Positions 10,588-22,577 of a stretch of DNA of 64,000 nucleotides are shown piece after piece. The stretch comes from Favolaschia claudopus (Eukaryota > Basidiomycota > Agaricomycetes > Agaricales > Mycenaceae): assembly GCA_037176885.1 (NCBI GenBank), contig JAWWNJ010000051.1, positions 620,001 through 684,000 on the forward strand, written 5' to 3'. The position numbers were made by a program, and so were the translations under genes. Below the pieces are notes generated by a model, which saw only the letters and a list, made by a program, of their open reading frames with translations, did not search any database and had not been told where the DNA came from. Position 1 is the stretch's first letter. Each line of letters starts with the position of its first letter.

Positions 10588-10701
10588 GAGAAGGCCAAAT
10601 ACGACGGTGCGTCGTTTCCTGTTAACACACACTTGCTTCTCTCTCATACTTCCTTCTCAGCCCACAAGGCTGCCAGCGATGCCGCTTCCAAAGAATATTG
10701 A
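10588..10701 (+). pseudogene. cipC: CipC-like copy 2, displaced 3' end
   Basis: Directly after the transposon, GAG AAG GCC AAA TAC GAC G (to 10606) is the second half of exon 4. A GT-AG intron (10607-10660) follows, then the last exon 10661-10701 coding HKAASDAASKEY and stop. This matches the end of copy 1 in sequence, intron position and phase. It has no promoter or start codon of its own and is a stranded fragment. Confidence 0.9.
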
Positions 10702-11274
10702 GTTGCATGACCGGGAGTAGAAACGAATGTAAATCGCTGTGAATTATATTGTCTGTGGAAACTACCCGGTGTCTTCCTGAGTCTTAACTTGTTGAGGACT
10801 GCATCACAGGCAAATTGATCAGAGATGAGAGTTCACCGTGATGTTGAGAAGAAACTGGCGTTTGTATTCGGGATCTACACCAGGTCGACTTCATCGATGG
10901 CTACCCGCTCGCAGCCCGCCCAGCCCCGGACAGCAGTAGAGTCATAGTGAGTCACTCGACGCGATGAACGAACTAGACCTGGGTACTTGGTAACATATAT
11001 ATATATATGCTCATTGGACCTAAGTCTTGTAGAAGAGAAAATTCTTGGGCGGAGCAAAGTCTGAGCACGTCGGGCTACTATGTGTGAGGCATCCATATTA
11101 TTTCCAAGGCATCGGTCAGTACAGCGAACAAAATTTGGAGAGCGTCGAGGCAATCAGGGGGTGGCGGTGAAGTCGCGTCGCGTAGCCGGCGCGTCATGTC
11201 ACGTCCGTGACTTGGTTTCTCTCATCTTCCACTTTCATGTCTACAGTCAGCGATAAAATATATTGCTGCCACTT
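10702..11274. other. Intergenic region with a short AT microsatellite
   Basis: No supported gene. A run of alternating AT lies around 10993-11007. A TATAAG at 11275-11280 may be the core promoter of the reductase gene that starts at 11482. Confidence 0.45.
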
Positions 11275-11481
11275 TATAAGCACACTACGAGTCCCGCCTC
11301 TCGGGTTTTACAGTCAGCGCGTCGGTGGACGACTCTAAATCACGATTCACGAGACCCATGTGATTCGGGGGTTCATTACGCCCGCCATCGTGTCAACCGA
11401 CCGCCGGAACCCTAACTAAAACCACCACCACAATGCGTGCGTATTTAAGAGAATCGTCTGCGAATTTTCAGGACCATTACA

Positions 11482-12974
11482 ATGAACCCTCCAGATTACA
11501 AACGCATCGTCCTCAATTCACGGCCTGCGGGGGACATCGAGCCGACGACTTTTCGGACGGAGACGCACCAACTCAGCAGCCTCACCCCGACAGACGGCGA
11601 GGTTCTGGTACAGGTTACATGGCTATCCCTTGACCCTGCTATGCGCTCGTATCTGCGGGATGCACGAAGCTATCTTCCCCCTGTGAAAATTGGAGAAACC
11701 ATGAGGGCATTAGGTCTTGGAATTGTTCTGAAAAGCTCGTCCAAGAATTTTGCAGTTGGAGACCAGGTCACTGGGGCATTCGGTATGTCCTATTCATACA
11801 GTCAAGTTACAATATTCATGGCCATTAGGATGGACCGAGTTTGCCGTGATGAAAGAAAAGGATGTTGAGAAAATAATGTTCGTTCCCTGCTTTCGTTGGT
11901 TCATTAGCATAAATATCAACTCCTTCCGCAGTGTCCCCAAGGGCGCCGAGCCATTGGATTTTCTCAACACTTTGGGCAGCTCTGGTAATTTATACACTGA
12001 CGACTGTAGTGATACGTGCTGAAAGTGACTTTCATCAGGTATGACAGCGTATTTTGGCCTCCGGGACATTTGTGAACTCAAGCCGACCGACAAACTGGTC
12101 GTGTCTGGTGCGGCTGGGTCCGTCGGCGCTATCGCGTGCCAGCTCGGTAAGCGAGCGGGTGCGACCGTATATGCCATTGCCGGCACCCAGGACAAGTGCG
12201 AGTGGCTTGAGAAGGAGCTCGGAGTAGACAAGGCGTTCAACTACAAGAGCCCCAATTTCTACAAGGACTTCAAGGAAGCCGGTTACATTGACGTATTCTT
12301 TGATAATGTCGGGGGTGAGGTTTTCCCCCCGTTCGTTCGATGGTGTTCTCAATTCAAGCAGGTGATATCCTTGACATGGTGCTGACCAGACTCAACAAGG
12401 CACGTTGTGCCGAAATATAACTGTCGGAGGAGTCACTGACTTTGCTTTTCAGGGCGCCAGAATCGCACTATGTGGTATGGTTCTCGCGTCTTCAAATGCA
12501 GCGTTTCATTAAATTGCCCCTTCAATCTACAGGTGCCATTTCCCAATACAGTCAGTTTCCTTGTCGGCGCCATTGAACCACCTAGCTGACCTGTTGCTGC
12601 CAGATGCGGTCAAACCCAAAGGCTTACAAAACTATCTAACTCTCATCTCAATGCGTGCCAAAATACAAGGCTTCATTGTGTATGCACTTCCCTTCGTCCC
12701 ATAAATTACTTCTATTCATTCTCCACAGTTTTGACTTTGCGAAAGAGTACCCGACAGCCATTGAAGAATTGACGCGGGGTCTTGCCGACGGTTCACTCAA
12801 ACGCAAGTTCCACATCGTCGAGGGATTGGAACAGGCGCCGACAGCACTGCCGATGCTTTTCAGCGGTGGGAATACCGGTAAACTGTGCGTGGTTATATTG
12901 TTCTCTATCTTTTCGAGAGGTGACGTTTCTTCAGTGTGGTGAAGGTGTCCGAAGAGACGCCGGCAAAACTCTAG
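11482..12974 (+). CDS. MDR-family NADP-dependent reductase (PTGR/alkenal reductase type)
   Basis: Ten exons (11482-11782, 11829-11877, 11932-11984, 12039-12314, 12362-12399, 12453-12474, 12533-12550, 12604-12679, 12729-12884, 12935-12974) join to 342 residues, the usual length for zinc-independent medium-chain reductases of the leukotriene B4 12-hydroxydehydrogenase/prostaglandin reductase group. Landmarks: VTWLSLDPAMRSYL, the nucleotide-binding loop VSGAAGSVGAIACQLGKRAG, FDNVGGDILD and a C-terminal GNTGKLVVKVSEE. No zinc-ligand cysteines are evident. Such enzymes reduce the C=C bond of enals and enones with NADPH in the cytosol. Odd points: two tiny exons (22 and 18 nt), and intron 5 uses a GC donor (AAG|GCACGT). 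An upstream ATG at 11433 opens a short competing frame. Confidence 0.9.
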
Positions 12975-13124
12975 TCGGTAGATAGTTTAGTTGCAAGTTG
13001 GTTGGAAGGTTAATTTATGTGTAACCGTTGAGTTGGGGCAAAAGCCGACGCGCTGACGGCCGAAATGTTGTCCATGTGATAATCTGGTTTCCTTCCCTCT
13101 TCTCCTCGTTCCACTGAGTTACTC

Positions 13125-13853
13125 ATGGCCTCTGAGTCGCCGCGCTGGTCGTCGCATGTTCTGCGTCAGCTTCAGGTTGAGTTACTGTCTTGCTTTCGTG
13201 CCAACACGGTTCATAATGCAACGCTCAGCTCGTCGTTCCCGGCGGCGCAATTACTTGGTGGTTGGACACGATCTCTCATCTCGCGGCTACGAGTGAAAAT
13301 GTGAAAGGTTGGGGACAGTGCGTCAAATAAACTGGGGCCCTCGTATGCGTGCCTTATTCACCACAGGTTGGCCACGGCGTCGACGGCCTTATTTGGATTC
13401 CTCACTGTTGCTCTCTTCCTCTACATTCTTGTGACGCCGTGGATTCATGGGGTCGTGTTGGATGTGCGTCAAGCTCTTTATCTCTTCGAAACTGCTGTTG
13501 TTGACATCCTTGTGCAGTTCCGTTCATGGAGAGAGTCGGGGATACTTTCATCGGTCATTCCTGTACGATTGACATTCAAGCCGTGTCATAGTAGGACTAA
13601 TTTAAAACCACGATAGATATTGACTTTCTCCATCGTCTCCGGCTGGCTCTCTATGACTATAACCCTCGGGCAATGGACAAGCATGGGATATCCGAAAGCA
13701 ATTGTTGGCAGTGCGTGAACCTTAGTTGCGCCACACAACTCGGGACCCATCGTTTCTCATCTTGCTCTAGCCTCCGGCCTCTATGCCTTAACATTTGGAT
13801 TGCTTGGACTCATTCCTGCCCCAAGAATACGAACGGGACGGCGTTCAGACTAA
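13125..13853 (+). CDS. Small integral membrane protein, unknown function
   Basis: Six exons (13125-13175, 13229-13317, 13367-13463, 13518-13562, 13617-13710, 13771-13853) give 152 residues. Three hydrophobic segments are visible: ALFGFLTVALFLYILVTPWI, SSVIPILTFSIVSGWLSMTI and LYALTFGLLGLIPAP, with a short basic C terminus. The piece between 13464 and 13517 is open in frame but has good GT/AG borders and ordinary intron length, so I treat it as an intron; retaining it would add 18 residues. No signal peptide cleavage site or motif suggests a function. It lies between a reductase and UTP20 on the same strand with no sign of co-regulation. Confidence 0.7.
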
Positions 13854-14098
13854 TTCTCAACCCTCACCGACGCTGCTGTCCCGAAAAAACAACGAGATGT
13901 GTTGCACTTGGGCAACTAATTAGACACGTATATCTACTATGTACATTCCATAGAACCGTAAATGTGTAGGACTAAGAACAATCGCAGCGATTTCTTGAAT
14001 TTTTGAGAGTCCCCTATTTCCCGATTTTGACAGCTCGGGAGTAGCCGAGAAAATTTGGACCATCACCGTGACCTTCAACCTCGAATTGGGTGTTCGAA

Positions 14099-17000
14099 AT
14101 GGACGAAGATGGGCCTACACCCAATCGCTTCAAGGTAGAATAATCCTTTTTCTTCTTTGCTATTCTACTCACTGCTAGCAGCACCAATCTTACACCCAAA
14201 GCTTGAAAGATGTGCATGTTCCTTCTGCCTTTAGTCAAACGCCGCTCAGCAATGATCTCGAGGTTGGTATACCGTATCCTCCATTTCTGCTCTCACTTTC
14301 ACCGTATAGGACCATGAATCCCACTTCTACGCATCCCTGGAGCATTGGAAAGAGCTCAATCTCGCCCCAGGATTTATCAAATTTGCGCAACGAGCCGCCC
14401 CTCTGTCCGCATCTATGCCATTGCTTGTCCACAACTGGGAGGAGATAGTGCAGCTTTGGCTTGCTGCCTTGGATGAATCTGACGATGAGGGTCTTCGAGC
14501 GGTACTCGAGTGCGTTCATAACGCGCTGGTTTATCCGAATAAACGTTAATTGCTTGAGTGCAGCCTCCTCCAGAAGTTAACCCATGATTTGCGCACGACT
14601 CTTTCGCCTGCGTACCTTGACCCCATTCTTCCTCGCCTCTTAGCGCTACTCCCTCGTTCGAAAACTATCTCGGCACCAGCGTTGACTGCGCTCCTCGCAA
14701 CTTTCGCCGCATTGTTCAAATTTTTGTTAGTCCCGGCCTCGGACCTCGAACTCCTGGAGACAACATGGGCGAAAATAAAGGACATCCTACCTCGTTGTTT
14801 ACCAGACGTTCAACGCGCCATGGCGGAGGTTTGGGGAGGTGTTTTGCGACGACTCAAACCGGAGGCGAAGGAGAGGGCCCTTTCTATGCTTGCGGAGAGT
14901 GTTGAGGATGATAGCGATGGTGACATTCAAGACGCAGCTGCGTGGTGTGTAGTAACTGCATGCAAGGTGTGTACCATGGTTGTGCCGAAAAATAACTGCT
15001 CAAATGCCAGACTAGTCCGTCTCTCAAACCTTACACACATGCACACCGTCCATTATTCTCCCCCTGATTAATTGTCATCTCTCCGCCACTTCAGCAGACA
15101 GAACGCACACTCTACTTCGGCGTCTCTTCACTGCGCTTATTCATCATGTCCGCAATGCGGAGAATTTTGTGCCCGTGGAGAACATCCTCGTGAACAAATT
15201 CATTTCGTTAGTACAAGGAACCTCGCCTCAGCAAGAAGACGAGTTCGAAATCATCCGGCGGATGATAGGTTTACTAAGTATTCCCGCCTCTGTCCGCAAT
15301 GGTTCTCGAATGACTGGTGAGTTGACTCTCCATTCGACTTTTTTTATTCACTCAACAGCCTTCATCTCTGTCTGTAGAGCAAAACGCGACGATTCTTGTC
15401 TCGGCATTTCCTTCCGTCTTCGATATCTTCCTTGCGTGTCATCTTTTTGATATGTCGGGAGAGCTCCTCGATCTTGCGACTGCCCTTCTCACCGCTTCAC
15501 CTGGGGGCAACTCTGCTTTTTGGATGGGGAAGGGACGGGTAATACTAGACATTGTCTGGAATAAAACTTCCGCGACAGCAACTACATTCGCAATATCCCT
15601 CACAGGATCACTTGCGGAGCTCGGATGGGCCGGCTGGCGTGCTATTGGTTTGCCGTTGCTCCTTCGCACGTCCTCCAAAATTCTCTCTGCTAAGGACGGC
15701 GATGTGCGGTTGCAAACAAGAACATTGGGACTGATCGCGGAACTTTCGCGGACTTCGAAATTAGGTTCAAGCGATGGAGACGTGGTGTGGAGGAATTGCA
15801 TTGAGAATTGGGGAGTTGGTATGCTTCGTGACATGGCAACGAGTGTCAGCACTCTTGAGTGGGATCAGGTATGTTTTGCTGCAGCTCTTCCGAACTATGT
15901 TTATCCTGTCCTCAGGCAACAATACTTGCGGACATCTTGTCCCTCTCATCATTTTTCTCTTCTTCCTCGGGCATCTCATCGGTGCTGGTCGAACTTTGTG
16001 AAGCCTTCTTATCCCCCGAAGCCACTATGATGTCCACGCCGTCAGGACCCAGTGCATCTTGGTTTGTGGGCACATGCATGCGCGCCCTCTCACAACGAGC
16101 TAGTACTGAGTGGCAAACTGTTGACGTCGGCGCTTGGGTGAGGACATGCACCACTGTTGAAACCCAGTGGGCGGCGTCGGCCGAAGTCCTTGAATCGCTC
16201 GCGGCCCTTGTCACTGCAAGGTTCACTGTCACGTTGAAATCGTCTACTTATGTGCTTATCATTGCTTCAGGAACACCACTGAGATTAAAATCGATGACAT
16301 ATATCCATCCCTGGCACCGGTGGTTTTGTCTCATTCGCGCGCGCGGAGGTTGGGGGCTCTTCGGCTGCTGGCGACAACGCGACCAAGCGATGCCCGCGAG
16401 GTGATCAAACGATGTTTGGCTGGCGAAGAAGTGCCCCTAGAAGTTTCCGGGGTCAGAGAGCGTGTCTTGCGGATAGGGAGAATCGAAACGGTGGTGAAAG
16501 ATAAACAGAGCGATGCGGATATGGGCCCCGATCTGTGCGCCAGGTGGCTTGTCGGTATGGCATATTCAGTCTCCTGTGTACCTCCATTGATTTTGTCTTT
16601 TATGCAGCCCAGCTCAAGGTCAACCTGCGTCCCCTGTGGTCACCCGCTGCAGGGGCCCTGGCCCAAATGGCGCAGAGATTCGGCGACGACATCTGGAGTA
16701 TAGTTTTCGAGGAGCTGCGAATGTTATACTCCTCCTCTACACAACACATTCCGCAAGAACACTTAGACGCGAAACAGAGACCTATAGATAACGATCCGCG
16801 GGAAGAGGAACGCTCATGGCGAGATCCCAGTGCTCACAAGTTGCGTAGCGCTGTTCGCAAGTGGTTCAATGTTCGACACCGGTTAAAGGAGTTGGCTGAG
16901 GTATTTATCGCTGACGTTCACAGAGACTGCTGGCTTATATCTCCTCGCAGACGCAGAATCGAGTGGACCGGCTTGATGTACAAACATATGAATCGCAGCT

Positions 17001-20000
17001 TCTCTTTGCCCTAGGAGAATGTCCTGCTCTGGTTCAGAAACATCATCGCGATTTTGTACCGTTCTTCCTAGATCTCAACCCATCCTCTCAACTTCCCCGC
17101 CATAAGCTCACGGCGTGGTTCACCCTCTTCTCGAAACTTCCCAATCCAAAAGGTCTACGTGGCACTGATGCCCTTCGAGCGCTGTACATCGACAACCTGT
17201 CCCACCCTGACCGCGCGCTGCAGTCGATCGCACTGTCGTGTATCCTCGCCTACAAGTCGCCTTCCCTTGTACGTTGTGAGCCGCAGATGCGTGCGCTGCT
17301 CGATGATACTCGTTGGCGCGACGAGTTGTCACAACTTGATCTCAGTCGAGTCGAACTGCAAGACCGCGAAGAAGTTGTGCATGTCATCACGAGACTTCTC
17401 TTTGGGTCAATGCTAGAGAGGAAGGGTCGTTCTCGAGGGGTCGACCGTCGGGCCGCCATTCTTGGAACGCTCGCTGGCTGTACAGACGAGGAGCTGGGTC
17501 TCGTTGTCGACTTGATGCTGAGGTCATTCAAGCAGGACAGAACATCGTTCCAGCAGCAGTTTTCAATACAAGATGTGTTTCGCGATGTCGCAGAAAAGCA
17601 TCAGATTGGATTCCTTGGGCTGCTCGCTGACGTCATGCGGCATCTAGGCCCTCGACTTGTCACATACTGGCCTGCATTGCTGGGGACGATCATAAACTGC
17701 GTCGCATTGGCTCAAAGCAAAATCCATCCTGGGGAAAAGGCTGACGAGGAGGAAGAGGATCACGATACAGAGGATCATAACATTGAAGGCACCGGTTCGA
17801 CTGCATCCCCTTCCAAAGTGGTGCGCTCCATCCGGCAGCATGGCATCAAACGACTGACAGACTTTTTCCGGTGTCCGGTCGAGTTCGATTTCACGCCATA
17901 TGTAGCAGCCGCTTTCCCTGCGTTCATCACCCCTCGAATCGCAGCTCTTGATCAGGAGAATACCCAAGCGCCCTCAGCTCTCATGGAATTGCTCTATGTT
18001 TGGACCTTGGACTTCCAACGCGCTATGTTCCTTGTGCAATTTGATGCCCAGGTGTTGCCCAAAGTGTATGACTGTCTTGTTGCAACCAACGTCAAACCTG
18101 CCGTGATCTCCAAGGTCTTTGACATCATCGAGAAACTGCTGGCTCTCTCTGCCGTTGATTCAGCTGTGTCGGATCGTATCGTACAGCCGCACATACCTCT
18201 ACTCCTCAATAATCTCGTCACGCTCGTTGACCGCACCCGGGGCGTACCAACCGCCGTATCGAGTCCTCTGGGTCAAAGACAGATCAACATTCTGTCCGAG
18301 ATTGCTCAGTTTTGCACTGATGCCTCGCAAGCTTCCGCTTTGTTCACCCTCTTCAATCCGCTTCTGCGCAAACCTTCCAAGGTAGTCCCAGAGAAAGTCA
18401 AGGTTGACCTTCTGAATATCATGGGAAAGCTCATGCCCCTGCTTCCCGATCTTTCAGTCCTCTCCTCCGACATTTTTGTGAAGACTTATGAACTGCTCTC
18501 CCAGTTGTTTCAGTCCCTTCGATCCCGGCTTGCCCGCATCAGCCTCGTCCGGACATTCCAACAGCTCTCGCTCATGAACCAGTCCCTGGAGCCTCTTGCT
18601 CAAACTCTTGACGCATTAAACGCTTACTCCACTAGGAGAGTAGATGAACCCGACTTCGACCGTCGGCTCACTGCCTTCGCCACTCTGAACGAGACGTTAT
18701 ACCAGTCTCTTTCTCCCATGCAGTGGCTTCCCATCCTCTACAGTGCTTTGCATTCCATTCAGGACCCCGCGGAGCTGGCGATACGAAACAATGCAGCATT
18801 TGTCATGCGCCACTTCCTGGATTTTGTTGCTGAGCATGCCGTTCCTGAGTTCGAAACAATGTTCGATCGAGTCTTATTCCCTGGGCTCAAAAACGGGCTG
18901 CGGTCGAAAAACGAGCTCGTCCGATCCGAACTGTTGGGGGTCCTTGCGTATGCCGTTAGCCAGTGCGAGACCATCAGTTGTCTGCAGGAAATGCGTGTCC
19001 TACTTGCGGACGGAGATGAGGAGGCCAGCTTTTTCCACAACATACACCATATCCAGATACATCGCCGTTCCAGGGCTCTCAGGCGATTGGCCGACCAGTG
19101 CGAAGAGGGCCACCTTCGTAGTAACACACTTGCCGAAATTTTCGTTCCTCTCGTAGGGAATTATATTACCACCACCACCTCCACCGACCATCATCTTGTG
19201 AATGACGCTATCTCGACAACAGGGCGCCTTGCCAAACATCTCGCGTGGGGCGCGTATTATTCTTTGGTTCAGAAGTATCTTAGACTGTCTGCCGCAAAAG
19301 ATGCCGCTGAACGGGTCTACGTTCGCACTCTGGTGGCCCTCTTGGATAATTTTCACTTCCCCATGGATGAGCAGGTTTCGATAGTGCCGGCTGTGAATGA
19401 CGGTGAACAGGATGAAGAAGAGGACGCCGTCCCCGAACCCCCCGTTTCGACTGCGCCCAATAACGCCCGGATCGCCGATGCTGTCAATCTCCGTTTACTG
19501 CCCAACCTTCTCAATCACCTTGAGAAGCGGGATCCATCTACTGAAGACACTATGCGAATTCCCATCGCTATCGGGATTGTCAAGGTTGCGATGCATCTGC
19601 CTGCGAGCACTCGAGAACCCCAAATTACAAGACTTCTGACAATACTCAGTCAGGTGCTACGAAGTCGCTCTCAGGAAACTCGGGACCTCACGCGGGAGAC
19701 CCTTTGCCGCATCGCTGTCACCTTAGGTCCAACATTTCTCCCTCTGATATTGCGCGAACTGCGAGCTGCGTTGCTCCGTGGCCCGCAATTACATGTCTTG
19801 GCCTATGTGACGCATGCGCTGCTAGTGCATGTATCTTCCGATGGAAATTCTGAATTCTTCGGTAACCTCGACGCCTGCGTCAATGATGTAGCCTTCGTCT
19901 CCGCAGAAGTCATCTTCGGCGAATCCGCTAAAGACGTAATGGCAGAGGAATTCAAGACCAAGATGCGAGAAGTGAGATCCTCATCCGCCAAAGGACTCGA

Positions 20001-22525
20001 TTCCTTCGGGATCATCTCGAAATACATCACACCTCCCCGCATCAGCAATCTCCTTGTACCCCTTCGCGCGATCATGCAGGAAACTGGAACGGTCAAGGTC
20101 ATGCAACTCGTCGACGAGACATTAAAGAGGGTTACGAGCGGGCTCAATGCGAACAAGCATCTCATCCCGACCGAGCTGCTAGTTCTTTGCCATACACTGA
20201 TAAGCCAGAACGCCAAGTTTCTGAAGCAAGTGTCTACAAAACGGCAGGCGGTCAAGGGGGACGCCATCGTTCAAACGAAGCGTCATATAGCTCAAGGGAT
20301 AGACCACTACACAAATAACTCCTTCCGGTGCGTCATCCTTCCCCGGTGCCGTTTTATACGCTAATTCCCTTCCAGGTTTGTGACCTTCGGACTCGACCTC
20401 TTCACCACTGCATTACGCCGGAATCGACTTGATTTCCACGATCCCGAAATAATCAAACGTCTGGAATCAATGGTAGTTGTAATTGGCAATACTCTATACT
20501 CCACTTCATCAGACGTCCTGGTGTTTGGTCTCAAAGCAGCTGCCGGAATCATCAGATGCCCCTTGAAAAATCTGGAGAAGTCGCTCCCAGTTCTGGTGCG
20601 ACAAACCATAGATATTGTGAAACAAGCGGGAAGCACCGAGTCGGAGGTCGTGCAGGTTGCGTTCAAGTCTCTGGCCACCATGCTGCGCGACGGACCGCCC
20701 GTCCAAGTGAAGGAGAAGGATCTAGTGTACTTGCTGGAACTTCTAATTCCCGATCTTGAAGAATCTTCGCGGCAAGCCTCTGTCTTCGCTATGCTGCGAG
20801 CCATTGTGGCGCGCAAATTCGTCGTCCCGGAAATATACGACGCCATGGACAAAGTTGCCGATATTATGGTGACCAGTCAATCCCCGCAGGTGCAGGAGCT
20901 TTGCCGCAGCGTGTTGCTACAATTCTTGCTGGATTATCCTCAGGGCAAAGGGCGCCTGCGTAATCAGATGAACTTCCTGGCGAAGAACCTCTCATATCAA
21001 TACGAGAGTGGTCGCAAGTCGGTCCTGGAGTTGTTGGGCGCTGTATTGGCCAAGTTCAACGTTGAGTTGGTGCGCGAATACGTCGATCTTCTCTTTCTAG
21101 CCCTTGTCATGGTCATCGCCAACGACGATTCAACAAAATGCCGAGAGATGGCAGCGCAGCTCATCAAAACCCTCTTCTCTAGATTAGATGATGAGCAGAG
21201 GAGAGTAATCCTCTCTCATTCTCATTCCTGGGCTTCGCAAGCTGCTCAACCCCAACTCACGCGTGTTTCTTCACAAGTCTACGGTCTCGTCATTGATGTT
21301 TTGGAAGCCGGCGCTTCGAGCTATCTCCCTGGCATCCTCGAGGACGTCAACGCCTCGCTCGAGCGTAGTTCTCAGCAATTCGCAGCCGTCGAAAGCAGCG
21401 AAGACCGGTCGATGGACGTCGATCTGGAGTGGCAGGTTCCTTACCATTCGCTGGTCCTACTCTCCAAACTCCTTCGCGTATTTCCCAGCGTCGCAACAGA
21501 TTCGGAGCAAGTGAAGTGGTCACCGATAGTGACTCTCTTGCTTTTCCCCCACGCTTGGATTCGGACAGCCTCTTGCCGACTGCTAGGAACTTTGTTCACA
21601 AACCTACCCACCGCACCGCCGCAAGAATTGGAGAGCTCCGTTTCCGGGATCGAGTTGAAAGACGTTGCAGGAAAATTGTGCGCGCAGCTGAAGAGTGAGC
21701 ATCTCGATGAAGCCCTGAGCTTACAGGTCGTCAAGAATTTGTTTTACATCGGCAAATCCTTCTACATGGCTCCCTGGCCTACCGCCGACGCAACAGGGTC
21801 ATCCGAAAGCGATGATGAAGAAGCGGAGCCGGACACGAAGAATCTGAATCCATTACCTTGGCTATTCTCGAAACTTTCTTACCAGGTTCGATCTGCGCAT
21901 ATTGCCCGACGCAACCGATCCACAAGCGCGGTAGGTCGTCTTGTATAATCTGAACTTGCGCGTTCAACTAATATTTCGCAGCCCAATTGGTCTCAGCAAC
22001 CATTGGCTGCTCTGCGCTGGTTTGCGGCCATGGCAGCACACATGGATGCAGAAAAGCTAGAAAGGTTCCTTGTCCACATCCTCACTCCGGCCTACCGATT
22101 CGCTGAGGACGACACGATTCGCGACTCCCAAATGGGTAAGTGATGCGATCATCCTCTTCGAGACTAAACACTGACAAACTTACTTAAAAAATTCAGACGA
22201 GATCAAGACGATATGTATCGAGCTACAAGATCTCGTGCAGTCGAAGGTCGGAACGACCAAATTCTCTGCCGTCTACAATCAAATACGACAAAGCGTGCTG
22301 GGCGTTCAACGGGAGAGAAAGGCGGCAAAAGTGCTGCAGGTCACTGCCAACCCTGAAGCCGCTGCAAGGCGAAAGATACAGCGTAATTCGCTCAAGAAAG
22401 AGAGTAAGAAAAGAAAAAACACCGCATTTGCGTGAGTGAACCTCGTTCATTCTGCATAGCCAACTCGAATCTGAATTATCAATAGTGACGCCAAGGGTAG
22501 ACTCAAACGTAGACGCAAGGAATAA
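14099..22525 (+). CDS. utp20: UTP20, HEAT-repeat component of the small-subunit processome
   Basis: A very large spliced gene. The first exon (14099-14134) codes MDEDGPTPNRFK; the second continues QHQSYTQSLKDVHVPSAFSQ, and the third ESHFYASLEHWKELNLAPGF. Exons between 14.5 and 17 kb are short; then come two long open exons (about 16.95-20.33 kb and 20.38-21.93 kb). The C terminus is a strongly basic tail (KESKKRKNTAFADAKGRLKR) with stop at 22523-22525. Length (about 2,500 residues), all-helical repeat character, acidic linkers and the basic tail fit UTP20/DRIM, a nucleolar factor for U3-dependent pre-18S rRNA processing. No frame break was found. Its 3' end lies only 52 bp from the stop of the convergent xylulokinase gene, so the 3' UTRs probably overlap. 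Confidence 0.9.
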
Positions 22526-22577
22526 CTGTATCGTATTTGCTAGACTGGTTGCTGTATCTTTATTGTATTCTTCTTTT

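Noticed and set aside
10993..11007. AT repeat as an origin or promoter signal
   Set aside because: Ordinary short microsatellite; no supporting context.
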